From Arion vulgaris (Eukaryota; Mollusca; Gastropoda; Stylommatophora; Arionidae): 64,000 nucleotides of DNA. Both the position numbers and the translations under genes were made by a program. This document shows, one piece after another, positions 20,675 to 31,020 of the stretch (the stretch's first letter is position 1; each line of letters starts with the position of its first letter). Where the stretch lies: assembly GCA_020796225.1 (NCBI GenBank), contig CM036753.1:89060703-89124702 (forward strand), read 5' to 3'. The notes under the pieces are model-generated. The model did not search any database and had not been told where the DNA came from. It worked only from the letters and a program-made list of their open reading frames with translations.

Positions 20675-20990
20675 TTTAATTATATTCATGATAACTGTCT
20701 TTGCGTTTAAACAGTTGTGCTGCATAGTTTTCTGACAACTTTCAAGTGTAGAAGGAATGAGAACCAACAGTTCTATCAACAAACTTTCTATCTATGGTCA
20801 TCTACTAACTAACTTCATTGACATCGGCTGGATATATATATATATATACATACAAGGGTAAAAGCAATTTAAAAAACCCAGGAATTATCCAAGATAGAAG
20901 ATCTATGTGAATATAACATTCCGTTGTAAAAATCTATACACTTCTCATGTAATGCAGTTGTCACGCTGAGAACATCCCATAATAGACATC
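20675..20990. other. No gene; short (AT)n run
   Basis: (AT)n lies at 20831-20848. Nothing else recognised. Confidence 0.45.
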
Positions 20991-20994
20991 TTGA

Positions 20995-21165
20995 CATTTG
21001 GATGAAATCGGATGCACGTGTCCTAAACGTGTAGAAGTCTATGCGTTTAGGGGCCTACCAAACCAATGTGCAATGTATACATGTTCTTGGCAAAGATTAA
21101 ACATATCTCAAAGAGTGATTAAAATTGGTCGTAAAGAACGAACGCAAAGAAGAAAATATTTTGAT
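20995..21165 (+). mobile_element. Retroposon family C, 5'-truncated, (GAA)n-like tail
   Basis: GATGAAATCGGATGCACGTG, TCCTAAACGTGTAGAAGTCT, CCAAACCAATGTGCAATGTA, AGTGATTAAAATTGGTCGTA, then GAACGCAAAGAAGAAAA. It matches the 3' half of the copy at 33948-34195. Confidence 0.75.
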
Positions 21166-21409
21166 ATTTTGAGATGTTTTAACCCTGGATGATTATACAT
21201 ATAGTTGCAAGATGCTAAAACCTGGTTTTGGTAATGTAATTTATAAGATTAACAAATCATTCATCTTGAGATATGTATATGTAATCAAACAAATAATGAG
21301 TTCGATATACTGGAAATTGTCCTGTGCAGAGATGGAAACAAAAAGTTGTCGTTCATCAAAAATAAATTTAGTAATTGAAATTAGTGCATTATAACTCGTT
21401 TTTCCCTCC
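21166..21409. other. No feature recognised
   Basis: Short AT-rich spacer; a (CT)n run borders it at 21430-21450. Confidence 0.4.
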
Positions 21410-21705
21410 GCTGAGCACTGCAGCTTCAGTATTCTCTCTCTCTCTCTCTCTGCCTTTATTACCCCGGAGTAGAGCATATGCCCTCAACCAACTCATGCCC
21501 TGTCTTCCTATGTCTAACTATCTCCTGCAGCTCCCTCCAGTTCTTCTTTATATTGTTGATCTCTCCCTCCAAATCTCGTCTCCATGTATTATTCGGCCTC
21601 CTCTTCTTTTGCTGTCACTTCGGGTTCCAGGAAAGGACTCTTCTTTTTATATTGCCCTCAGGGTTTCGCAAAGTGTGTTATATCCAGAACCAGCGTTTTT
21701 TTTTT
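21410..21705 (-). pseudogene. LINE ORF2 C-terminal fragment
   Basis: The minus strand reads KKRRPNNTWRRDLEGEINNI, KKNWRELQEIVRHRKTG and GICSTPG, with one frameshift. This is the RPxxTWRRDLE end shared with 11440-11700. Confidence 0.75.
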
Positions 21706-21709
21706 AATC

Positions 21710-22010
21710 TCTTGGTTCCTATTTTTCTCACGATAAGTCGAATTCCAATACACAAAATGTTTGTTCATACAAATATGTAGAGATATAACTATTGATATAA
21801 TGTAAAGGGTTATGTTTCCGACGTAGCTTTTCTGTAGATGTCAAGTTCTGTCAGCACTTGACCTAGTAATTATCAATCAATCTTAATCGATTTAGTCGCA
21901 AAAATAATCAAGTATGTTGAATTGTCACTTTTTTCATTATAACTTCAACTCTTCAGTTTATGTCATCTAGAATATTGATGATCTGATAAATAAAAAAATG
22001 CTTGCAATGA
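21710..22010. other. No feature recognised
   Basis: AT-rich DNA between a LINE end and a minisatellite. Confidence 0.4.
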
Positions 22011-22013
22011 CAA

Positions 22014-22350
22014 CGTGAGGAACATAGTGAGGAACATAGTGAGGAACATAGTGAGGAACTTGTTGAGAAACATAGTGAGGGACATAGTGAGAACATAGTG
22101 AGAAATAGTGAGAACATAGTGAGGAACATAGTGAGAACTTATTGAGGAACATAGTGAGGAACTATTGGGAACATAGAGGAACATAGTGAGGAACATAGGA
22201 ACTTGTTGAGAACATAGTGAGGACATAGTGAGGAACATAGTGAGGAACATAGTGAGGAACATAGTGAGGAACATAGTGAGGAACTTATTGAGGAACATAG
22301 TGAGGAACTTATTGAGGAACATAGAGAGGAACATAGTGAGGAACATAGTC
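22014..22350. repeat. 12 bp minisatellite GAGGAACATAGT, about 28 copies
   Basis: The consensus is GAGGAACATAGT, with an ACTTGTTGAG/ACTTATTGAG variant at intervals. Single-base deletions cluster between 22080 and 22215. The 12 bp period keeps a Met-Phe-Leu-Thr-like frame open on the minus strand, an artefact. Confidence 0.92.
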
Positions 22351-22519
22351 TACTATTAATCTATCTTCACACATCTACCCCACAATTAACTTTGATTAGC
22401 GTGTGTACTGGAACTTCAATAATTACGTCTAAGCGCCCAACATTATTTGTAAGTATCTTCTCTCCATGAAACATAAACAATTCATTAACTTTAACGTCTC
22501 TTGATTAATTGTTTGCCGT

Positions 22520-22945
22520 TAGTTTAAAAGATCTCAGTCGAATTGAATGAACTTCGTAGCACCGACTCGACGTCCCCGATATTGTTTGGGAGAATGACGG
22601 AAATATTAGGTGTATCAAGAAGAGACAGGTTTAGTAATGAATGTAGCAAGAAAAATGTGGATTTAACATCAGTATTGAACTTCATCAAGAAAGAAAAAAA
22701 ATAATTATCAGGCCACATATGCAGATTACCAACAGACAGTGCACCTCTTCAAAACAATACTTCTCCGATACAGTGGATTTACAAAGCAAAAGACCATCCA
22801 CGCAAAAGATGGACCTCAAAAATAATAGGATCAGTGAAAACACTATTTATGAAGCGAACCCAAAAGTTTATTCTAGGAATTTCTTCATTTCCTGACGCTG
22901 TGAGGCAAAACAGAATTGCAGAAAAGAAGAAAAGAAAGGTGTATA
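22520..22945 (+). pseudogene. LINE C-terminal fragment (family F)
   Basis: SVLNFIKKEKK, stop, LSGHICRLPTDSAPLQNN, then HPRKRWTSKIIGSVKTLF and FPDAVRQNRIAEKKKRK. It matches 16220-16530 and extends further 3'. The upstream part (22540-22620) gives VLPNNIGDVESVL only on the opposite strand and is not coding. Confidence 0.75.
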
Positions 22946-23124
22946 TATTTTATTTAAGTTTGTTTTAATGGGTTTTGTCAGATCTGTCGTTTTCCAGCCT
23001 ACTTCTATCGATGTTCAACGACAAATGTTTCTTTCACGACATCATCAACACAAACTGATGTCTTATCGTCCGTTTCCATTGGACTAGAAACTCGATTCCA
23101 ACTACATTGAAATCAGTATTCACT

Positions 23125-23290
23125 GACAATACAGATAATAAAATTGGAGTCCTCGCTGGTGCTACAAGGTTCGTGCATTGCTGCTGAGATCATCCTGTAT
23201 AAGAAGGCGATCGGAGCACAAATGGTTACTCACCGAAGTACAATGACGATGGTCCTATCAATTTATCAATCTACAGATGATAAAAGGGAT
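23125..23290 (+). mobile_element. Retroposon family E 3' end (AATC tail type)
   Basis: GCTACAAGGTTCGTGCATTG, CATCCTGTATAAGAAGGCGA TCGGAGC, TACTCACCGAAGTACAATGA CG, GGTCCTATCAAT. Copies at 42700-42830 and 31960-32100 end in (AATC)n. Here the tail has decayed. Confidence 0.65.
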
Positions 23291-23364
23291 TTTTCTACAA
23301 ACACTATGTTACCAGTGCTAGTGGTCTCTGACAGCAACACACCACAGAAAGCTCACCACATGTG

Positions 23365-23735
23365 CAATGAAATGCTTGAGGAAGGCGGTGGGGGTCACCA
23401 GGAAAGACAGACTACGAAATGAGGACATCAGAAGCAGAGTAGGCATAACTTCATGTACCGAATACAATGAAAGACAACAAATGCAGTGGTTCGGACATTT
23501 AATGAGAATGAAATACAACCAACCACCAATAACAGCATACAATAAAAATAGATCAGGTACTAGAGCCAAGGAAGACCAAGAAAAGGATGGATAGACAATA
23601 TCAAGACTACACTACATAAACACGGATATAACACCAAAAGGGCGACCTATCTGACCATGGAACGCAAATTAAAGCTCGCACCCCTACGCACAACGGCAAG
23701 AGTGGACAACCAATTCCATCATACACCTTGAGAAA
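23365..23735 (+). pseudogene. LINE ORF2 C-terminus
   Basis: Reads LRKAVGVTRKDRLRNEDIRS, NERQQMQWFGHLMRMKYNQP, then after a frameshift GRPRKGWIDNIKTTLHKHGY and TTARVDNQFHHTP, stop. QWFGHLMRM and RGRPRKGW are the landmark motifs of this C-terminal region. Confidence 0.85.
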
Positions 23736-23739
23736 CACA

Positions 23740-24235
23740 AAAGACTTGCTGCAAAATATCCGATCGCTCTACAAGAGACGCAAACTAACAACATTTGAAG
23801 CTTAAGACGTAGGTCCTACCTCAGCACCACAGAGAACTCTGACAATTTAATAACATAACGTAAAGTGCTTTCCCCCATCTTGGATCCATCATAATAATAT
23901 GACAAATTAAGGTACCAATAGTGGATGAGAAAATGAAGTTTTAAGCAAGGAGGAAATAATCCACCAAAAGTAACTTTATTTTGACAAGCAGACGAACACG
24001 TATTAAAAGTCGACAAGTGACGTATTAAAAAAGACGTGATTTGAATACACTGTTAGTTATTTTATGTTTTGACTGTGTCCTGTTTGCAGTCTTATTTGGT
24101 GTCACTCTATTGTTGAACATACTAATATTGTCTTTATTGCTTATTGGTTATTGCAACGAAACTGTAATTATCTTTTTAAACTAACATATTTGGGTAAATA
24201 CAATGATAAAATCATGACACCATGATAAAATCTTT
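23740..24235. other. No feature recognised
   Basis: No recognisable structure. Confidence 0.4.
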
Positions 24236-24239
24236 ACTA

Positions 24240-24500
24240 GAAGGGAAAGTTGAGGGGGAAGGGCAAGAGGAAGACCGAGAGATAAGTGGGAGGAAAACTT
24301 TAAGAAATGGAAAGGTTACAGTCTGGCAGAGTGCAATACCCAGGCACTCATACATAAAAAGCGTGGCAGAAATCGGAGGTGCTGACCTACTTTAGACACA
24401 TAATTGGTACAACGTACAATCGCTCTTAGGCTCGGATCACATACAAACCACAAAGAATGGTTAACAAGTGGTCGATATGGAGCTTTTGAAGAATAAGATT
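24240..24500 (+). pseudogene. LINE ORF2 end plus family B 3' UTR
   Basis: One frame reads RARGRPRDKWEENFKKWKGY, SLAECNTQALIHKKRGRNRR C, stop. The following 130 bp (GCTCTTAGGCTCGGATCACA, GGTTAACAAGTGGTCGATAT) is the family B terminus seen at 8500-8622 and 16575-16800. This copy shows that family B is the 3' UTR of a LINE. The GAA tail is degenerate (GAAGAATAAG). Confidence 0.8.
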
Positions 24501-24509
24501 TAACAATAT

Positions 24510-24960
24510 TCTTTAATTCATAAAATAGTGACATGACATGATTTACAAATACGATTTCGAGAAAATGGAGCGTTATTGGCTACTGGTTTCTGAACCGACG
24601 ACATGACACTCTGAGAAGAACGACAGAAACTTAGGACATACAACATAGTATCCCCAACAGATATCCAAGCGTATGCATCTTGATTTTTTTTTTTCCGATC
24701 CAGAAGCACTTGAGCCTTTCAGCTCTTCGGCTCGGTGCCATGGACACTGCAAATCTGGGGAATGTGGCTTTTTCTGCCATCCCGCGGAAGTGAACCCGTA
24801 CACACAGAGGGATAGTCACCCGTAGTCCAACGCGCTAAGAACACGCTGGGCAGACGGGCAATGCATCTTGATAATTCCCATGACTCTCTGGTTAAACACC
24901 TATACTTAATTCTGTTCCTCATGTGTACATTTCTGTTCGTACAACTTCAGATTCTAAGTT
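24510..24960 (-). pseudogene. LINE 3' end interrupted by a SINE
   Basis: On both sides of the SINE the + strand matches 14530-14680 (CCCCAACAGATATCCAAGCG before; GCATCTTGATAATTCCC and GGTTAAACACC after). It is the RNase H LINE 3' region. The flanks rejoin when one copy of the duplicated ATGCATCTTGAT is removed. Confidence 0.7.
24673..24872 (-). mobile_element. tRNA-derived SINE with 12 bp target duplication
   Basis: ATGCATCTTGAT occurs at 24673-24684 and again at 24861-24872. Between them, on the minus strand, a head GTTCTTAGCGCGTTGGACTA CGG (A-box-like) and GGGTTCACTTCC (B-box-like) are followed by a body and an oligo(A) end (poly-T at 24684-24692 on +). This is a classic target-primed insertion of about 176 bp into an older LINE copy. 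Confidence 0.85.
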
Positions 24961-24969
24961 CCTTAAATC

Positions 24970-25355
24970 TATGGATATATTCAGCATAGCTTTCGGTGCT
25001 CTCATCCAACAGACCGTCACAGAGCAACCGAATAATGCATGTTTTATCCATTTTGAGTTCTCTTGCGGTCGGTGATGTTGATGCTTGCTTGCTGCTTTCA
25101 AATTGTTGCTAACATCCGTATGTAAAGTTCAGTAGATCCACATCATAACATCATGAATCTTTGTAGCCGCGAAAGACGAGATTAACTCATATACACACAC
25201 AAATAGTATATATATATATACATAACAATTATATGTGGTATGTACTGAAAATGAAATCGTTATTAATAGAAATGTAGACATATTGTACAATTCAAGAAAC
25301 AATAATTATTCTGAAAAAATACAGCAATAAGAGAAGCAAACAAACATATAAAATA
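24970..25355. other. No gene; short (AT)n run
   Basis: (TA)n at about 25207-25220. Nothing else recognised. Confidence 0.4.
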
Positions 25356-25364
25356 GGGAGCTAG

Positions 25365-25534
25365 CAGTGGTGGCTCGTCATTAAGATGGGCCATTGGGGC
25401 CGGGCCCCATCAACAATAATATGTGACGTTTATTTATTGTTTTGTAAATTAAGATATAACCTAACCTAAAACCATGATTTTTCCAAAAGTTTTTGTCTGT
25501 CCCCACGAACAAAAATGATTATGAGCCGCCACTA
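25365..25534. mobile_element. hAT-type MITE, 170 bp, 8 bp target duplication
   Basis: The left end is CAGTGGTGGCTCGT; the right end reversed is TAGTGGCGGCTCAT. GGAGCTAG flanks it at 25357-25364 and 25535-25542. It shares an internal segment (ATAACCTAACCTAAAACCAT) with the reversed copy at 60587-60770. Eight-base duplications and CAGTGGCGGCTC ends are typical of hAT MITEs. Non-coding. Confidence 0.85.
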
Positions 25535-25849
25535 GGAGCTAGTAAAATGGGAAGATTAAAAATAATATTTATAACACAAATAATAAATTTACGCAGATTA
25601 TCTGTGTCTAGATGTCTAGTTTCAATATCATTTGTTTCACTTTCAGTCAAATGCTACTGATTTAGTATATGTAATGCTAAGATCTAATTAAATATAGTGA
25701 CAATACAATGTGAAACTTAATCGAAATGTTCAGTTCATCTTTTGATGTCTCACAGATAAACGTAACTGACAAGGAAAAAGCCGACACTTTGTCATTTTAA
25801 AAATATCCGTCAGAAGTGAAAGAAAAATCAACTAACTGATCTATTCAAT

Positions 25850-26090
25850 TGGTAAAATAAGCGTATTTTTCAAAAGTCGGGTCATAATCATCATCAAGTA
25901 GATTGTTGCTTCGGGAATTTGGATCCCATAACAGTAGTTCTGAAAAACTTATGCTCTGTGCAAGTTGATCGGCATCAGTATCAGTCATTTTCAGATCGTC
26001 AATGACATCTTGTACCCATCGTCTTTTAGGTTTTCCTCTCATTCTTCTTCCAGGCACTATTCATTCCAAAATGATCTTTTCTAGGCACTC
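25850..26090 (-). pseudogene. LINE ORF2 C-terminus
   Basis: The minus strand reads VPGRRMRGKPKRRWVQDVID, DLKMTDTDADQLAQSIS, ELLLWDPNSRSNNLLDDD. This is the GRPRRRW-xQD end followed by Asp codons made by the GAT tail. 5'-truncated. Confidence 0.8.
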
Positions 26091-26340
26091 ATGTCGTAGT
26101 TAAAATGTTTGGTAAAAAACCTATTTTTATACCAGGATGTATGTTAGATCCGTATTTCTTTCTTTGATAATCATCGGCTAGTACGATGAGTCTTTGAGCA
26201 TATTTCGACGACTTGTAGAGTCTTTTTTAAAAATAAATTTTATTACTTGGGAATTTCTGGTGCATCTAGATGAGTTTAGGGTGTCCACTGATGTGAATCC
26301 GTTACTGTCAGGAAAATTTTAATTCTTAAGAAAGAAGTAT

Positions 26341-26695
26341 CACCACTACGTTATTGTGACTATCTATTTCGTGTAATTCTCAATGTTAAAACATTTTCAA
26401 AGACTTACTTTAAGGAAAGAAAGTGGGTTCCACTACGTTATTGTGACTATCTATTTCGTGTACTTTTCAATGTTAAAACATTTTCAAAGACTTACTTTAA
26501 GGAAAGAAAGTGTGTTCCACTACGTTATTGTGACTATCTATTTCGTGTACTTTTCAATGTTAAAACATTTTCAAAGACTTACTTTAAGGAAAGAAAGTGG
26601 GTTCCACTACGTTATTGTGACTATCTATTTCGTGTACTTCTCAATGTTAAAACATTTTCAAAAACTTACTTTAAGGAAAGAAAGTGGGTTCCTTA
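26341..26695. repeat. 87 bp tandem repeat, 4 copies
   Basis: The unit begins ATGTTAAAACATTTTCAAAG; copies start at 26383, 26470, 26557 and 26644, with a partial copy at 26341. The copies are nearly identical. The period is a multiple of three, so a Met-Leu-Lys-His frame stays open for 105 codons. I regard that as an artefact. Confidence 0.9.
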
Positions 26696-26699
26696 TTTA

Positions 26700-27030
26700 G
26701 TGATTAGAATTTGAATGCTTTTATCAAAAATTGACAGTGTCTGGAAAGTTGAATGTGCTTAGATTGATGGTTGTTTTCTCAGCGGGCTTAAAAAATACAA
26801 ATGGATTGGTATTGGCAACTGAGAAAATGCAAATGAAGGTTCATGTTTTATATCGTCCGGAAGTGGCACTTTTCTGCAAGTACAAATCAATCAAACCGTC
26901 GATAGTCACAGAAATATAAGTAATGCATAGTTTACGTGTGAAGTACGTGGACACAGAGTTATATATTCAATTAATCTTTGTTCACTTTTTTTTCGAAATG
27001 TTTGGGTAATTTTTAATAGATCAATCAATC
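26700..27030. other. No feature recognised
   Basis: No recognisable motif in the short frames here. Confidence 0.4.
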
Positions 27031-27034
27031 AAGT

Positions 27035-27250
27035 GTCATGCCTGCCGGCGTAGGCAATCATGTCTCTCCACAACTCCCTTTGCTTGGTGCATGTAATCAG
27101 TCTGACGTCGATCTTGTATCGAACCATGATGTCAGATCATAAAACTTCTTCTCCCTCTGTCTTCCACGATCTCTCCTTCCCTAAATTTTACCTGTAGTCA
27201 CCAAATGTTCTAAACCTTCTCTTCGCATTATATGCCTGCATTCTAAACCT
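27035..27250 (-). pseudogene. LINE C-terminal fragment with (AATC)n-like tail
   Basis: The + strand starts with ATCAATCAATCAAG, then TGCCTGCCGGCGTAGGCAAT CATGTCTC, and CTCCCTCTGTCTTCCACGAT CTC. It is the reverse of a LINE 3' end, related to 4970-5140. Confidence 0.65.
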
Positions 27251-27339
27251 TTTAGAGATGTAAACAAAATTAGTCTTTAACAATATCAACTCCGGGTGTT
27301 TCTAGCTGTTGCAATTTATTTTATACCATCTATCTGTAT

Positions 27340-27505
27340 GTTTAACTTTTTGTATTAGTCTATCTATTTTTCTAAATGTATATGCCTGTCTCTGTCTATG
27401 TGTTTCTATGTATGTCTGTCTGTATTAGTCTATCAGTGCTTCTGTGTCATTGACCGTCTATCTGTTAATGTGTATCTCTGTCTGTCTGTCCGTATATGCA
27501 TACCG
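27340..27505. repeat. Degenerate (TCTG/TCTA)n low-complexity tract
   Basis: Interspersed TCTGTCTGTCTG and GTCTATC words with no fixed unit. Confidence 0.6.
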
Positions 27506-27679
27506 ACCATGACATATTATCTGCATCCCAATATTAGAATTAGACATCCACATATTCAAGTAAGTTAATTGTGTTACAAATAGCTTATGTCTAAGAAGAT
27601 CCAGCAACTGTAACATATAACTAAGCTTGATTATCTTTACAAGTAAAACACTTCAATAAACTGTACTCATTCATTAATC

Positions 27680-28030
27680 TGTAAAAAGGTACCCGTTTTC
27701 AGACCATGAGGCACAGTGAGGAATACGATGTTAGACCCATATTCTTTTCCCTTCATCTGTTATGAATACTAGCGTTGTAATGGTGCATAATCTGACAGAT
27801 TTGACTTATTTTTGCGTTAAGACTTGTTATTCTTATCCCTAGTGTGAACACAGACTTCATAAGTACTTGTAATTTACATCACCAAGTAAGGGAACACGGG
27901 TTTCTGTACTCAAACCGCATACCGTATGCACATTGAGATTTTTGTTCCAACCTGGCTTCGAACACCAGAATTCCCACTGCATGTGGTAACTAGTGCAGTG
28001 TTCTACCAACTTTGCTATGACCGATTTCAT
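27680..28030 (-). mobile_element. tRNA-derived SINE, family S6
   Basis: The minus strand begins ATCGGTCATAGCAAAGTTGG TAGAACACTGCA (A box), and GTGGGAATTCTGGTGTTCGA AGCC (B box) follows at tRNA spacing. Downstream lies a non-tRNA body to about 27680. Only one copy is visible, so the 3' limit is uncertain. Confidence 0.6.
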
Positions 28031-28034
28031 ATTT

Positions 28035-29015
28035 TTCTATTACAATGAGTACACAATGAGTGATGTAGTCAACAGCTTGTTTAAAAAATGTCTTGCAAAC
28101 CTTATTTAAAGCATAACAGAACTAGAGGAATACAACTGTTAACGACAATACATCAACCGATTATTGTAAACTAATTGTCATGACTGTCTCTGGGCGGTTT
28201 CTATCTATCATCTTGAAGATCAGCTGTGTTGCAGATTGTATATGTAATTTGATGACGATGCAGTTATTAGTTCAAGCGATGCATTTAAAGTAAAAAATAC
28301 TGTAGCCTTGACCGAGTAGGGTTATGGATTGTGTCTAGCAAGCGTCAAATTCATATTTTATGTGAAAAGTTAAGTAATAAAACACAATACTGCAGAAACT
28401 ACAGAAAACATTCTGTGTTACCTCCTTGTTCAGCAACACAATCTGATGAATGAAATACTGTAACTGTGTAATGGTAGATTCATCCAAATTACTTGATGGT
28501 TCAAGATAATAACTATTATTCTTTATGTTATTTGTTTGTTTGCGTTAACTGGGTCGCCGTTGTTAAATATTTCCGCAAGGAGTTAACTCTTATTGTTCAT
28601 GTTTTGTTAGCTTACGTGATCTGATATAACAAAACAGGTTCGTCGTTAGGTTGAAAGGTCGTGCCTCGTTTAAAAAATATCTTGAACCACGTACATAACA
28701 AACAATTTGTCTTTTTGTTTTCATTAGTTCCTGTCAATCTAGTTAGATACTTTCTGTGTTCAGTATGGTTCGCGCCGAGAAAGTGAGTACGTTGCTTTCC
28801 CGAAGGCCGTCTTAGAATGTAGAACAGTCACATCGGAATTTCGGTCCATATTTATGCATATTTTCCAATAGGAAATTATTTTGTACAGACGGGTAATTTG
28901 CAAGATTTCACAAACATGAAATCTTCACTTAAAATACCACACCTGGAATTATACTGCATCAAGGTATCATATCTTATTAGTCATAGTAAGGCTGTCATAG
29001 ATTATTCGTGATAAT
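28035..29015. other. No feature recognised
   Basis: AT-rich. A segment at 28620-28700 (GATATAACAAAACAGGTTCG ... AGGTTGAAAGGTCGTGCCTC) resembles 43890-43950 weakly, perhaps an old repeat family. Confidence 0.4.
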
Positions 29016-29029
29016 GTATTATGTATGAT

Positions 29030-29515
29030 AGTCAGTGGCAACGTATCGGTGTGAAGCATGGACATTTAATAGAGCAGTGGAAAAACATATATGTGCGTTC
29101 GAATATAAGTATTACAGAAGAGTCCTTCGTATATCTTGGACAGAGAAGAGAACAAATATCTTGGACACAGAAGAGAACAAATATCTTGGACAGAGAAGAG
29201 AACAAATAGATCTATCCAGAAAAAACTCAAAATAAAAGAAAACTGGCTGATGCTACAAATACGAAAGAGAAAATTTACATATTTTGGACATATAAATAGA
29301 CATGAATGGCTGGAGAAGACCATTATGGAAGGAGGCATACCGACAAAGAGAAGAATAGGAAGACCACGGAGAAGATGGATTCAGGATGTAACTGAAGGTT
29401 TGAACATGACGGCTGAAGAGGCAGGACATCTGGCCTATAAAAGAGAGAAATTCCGGAGGACTGTTGGGGTGGTAAAGTTCTGCTCAGGACAAGCTATTTG
29501 ATAATGATGATGATA
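29030..29515 (+). pseudogene. LINE ORF2 C-terminus with (GAT)n tail
   Basis: Reads CEAWTFNRAVEKHICAFEYK, YYRRVLRISWTEKRTN, then KIKENWLMLQIRKRKFTYFG, HINRHEWLEKTIMEGGIP, RIGRPRRRWIQDVTEGLNMT and a stop followed by GATAATGATGATGATAG. It is close to 6795-7195 in domain order. An internal 25 bp triplication at 29132-29206 disrupts the frame. Confidence 0.85.
29132..29206 (+). repeat. 25 bp triplication inside LINE coding sequence
   Basis: TATCTTGGACAGAGAAGAGA ACAAA occurs three times in tandem, starting at 29132, 29157 and 29182. Relatives have one copy (RISWTEKRTN). The two extra units add 50 bp and shift the frame. Confidence 0.85.
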
Positions 29516-30400
29516 GTCATCGCTCAGGTTGAAAGGATATACTTCAGCCTAAACAGGCTTTAATCCTGTAAACAAGCAAAACCATAAAAAAAACCCAAGC
29601 AAACATTTTACATAACAGTAATTTCAAAAAAGTGATAACAGTGGTAGAACAACTCTAACAACAAAAACATATTGAGCATTTGCTTCTAATTGAATTTTTT
29701 ATTTCCTTTGAAGTAACACAACAGATGCAACATCTCAAGAAACTAATTGGGTAATTTCTGTCCCAGTTCATAGACATTAATCTTCCAATAGAAGGATGTG
29801 TTCTACTTATCCATCTCTATGTGCAGCTGTTTAATACAGACAACGTATCTGCACCTGACCACAGTTAAGATGGCCTCTCAATACGCGCCTAGGCAGGTGC
29901 GACATAAGAAATATATACCGTTCCCAAATATTGCTTTTTCCTACCATTCAACACCAAATCACACTTCTGCATTTCTCAGTTAGGTAACTATGACCATATG
30001 CAAGAATTTCTATCTGAACTAGAAACATGCACACACGTAAACCAGAAAACATGGAAACAGTAACAGATGTTCATATGTTGCTAATGAAGTGCGAACATCA
30101 TATGATAATGCTGCAAGTAATGAATGTTTGGATCTGAGATTGACACGCTGAGCTACTTTATTCATTTCAAACCACACACCGCGTAACTAAATAAAAATGT
30201 TTTATTACTTGCTTATTCTGTAAATACCAGTGACTAATTGGGTTGAAGGACCAGGTATTTCAAATAAAATATATGATGACCACTTCTGGTTAAGATCAGA
30301 GCTTCGAACCCCTCAATGTAAAGAAATACAAGAAATTCAAAACCTGCGTGGGAACTGTGCAAAACCTACTCTGCCATCTGCAATGTTGAATAAACAATTT
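29516..30400. other. No feature recognised
   Basis: AT-rich with scattered short frames. A TTCGAACCCC word at 30304 resembles a B box, but no A box accompanies it. Confidence 0.4.
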
Positions 30401-30402
30401 TA

Positions 30403-30660
30403 TTAACCCTTTAGCTGCTAAGGACGTGTATAGACGTCTTCCCCATTCACTACTAAAGACAGATCAATACGTCTGTTATTAGCTCTCCTCATTGGGCTAA
30501 AGACGTGTTAACACGTTATACATTTCTACTGTCACTGCTATAGGTGTTCATTCACGTTTGTAACCTAGAAACAAAGAGTAGCTATTTTTAGATCAGTCTT
30601 CGGAAGTATGTCTATGTTCTCTACTTAAATAAAATTGCCTGTGATACCTGTTACATCATC
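30403..30660 (+). mobile_element. Possible piggyBac-like terminus
   Basis: TTAA at 30403-30406 is followed by CCCTTTAGCTGCTAAGGACG and then by repeated, partly palindromic ACGTGTATAGACGTC and GACGTGTTAACACG words. TTAA with a CCC start is the piggyBac pattern. No matching right end is in the window. Confidence 0.35.
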
Positions 30661-31020
30661 TAGTACCGGTCCTACGTTAATCTTACATCAATAGAATATA
30701 TATATATTCATATTCAACATGTGATGCGGACTCCTGATTTATTTCTATTAACCGATCGCATGTTTATTAGTGTTAATAACTTCATGCTGAGCTAGGGAAT
30801 TATGAATTTAGAGCACACAAAATATACTTTTCTTTAACTAGCGGGTCATTGTATAATTAGTTACATACAACAATTCATAATAAAATCAATAAAACTCATT
30901 AAAAATAGCTACTATGGCGAAACACATCAAAACAAAATACTGTAGTTTTATCAAATACAAAAACAATAACAATACACATCAACGAACACAGTACTTTGTT
31001 TATGTGTGTTTTATCAATGC

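Noticed and set aside
29805..29980. Short frames such as 29798-29983 as small host genes
   Set aside because: No conserved motif, no splice or start context, and lengths expected by chance in AT-rich DNA.
30290..30330. TTCGAACCCC as a tRNA or SINE B box
   Set aside because: No A box at the right distance and no second copy in the window.
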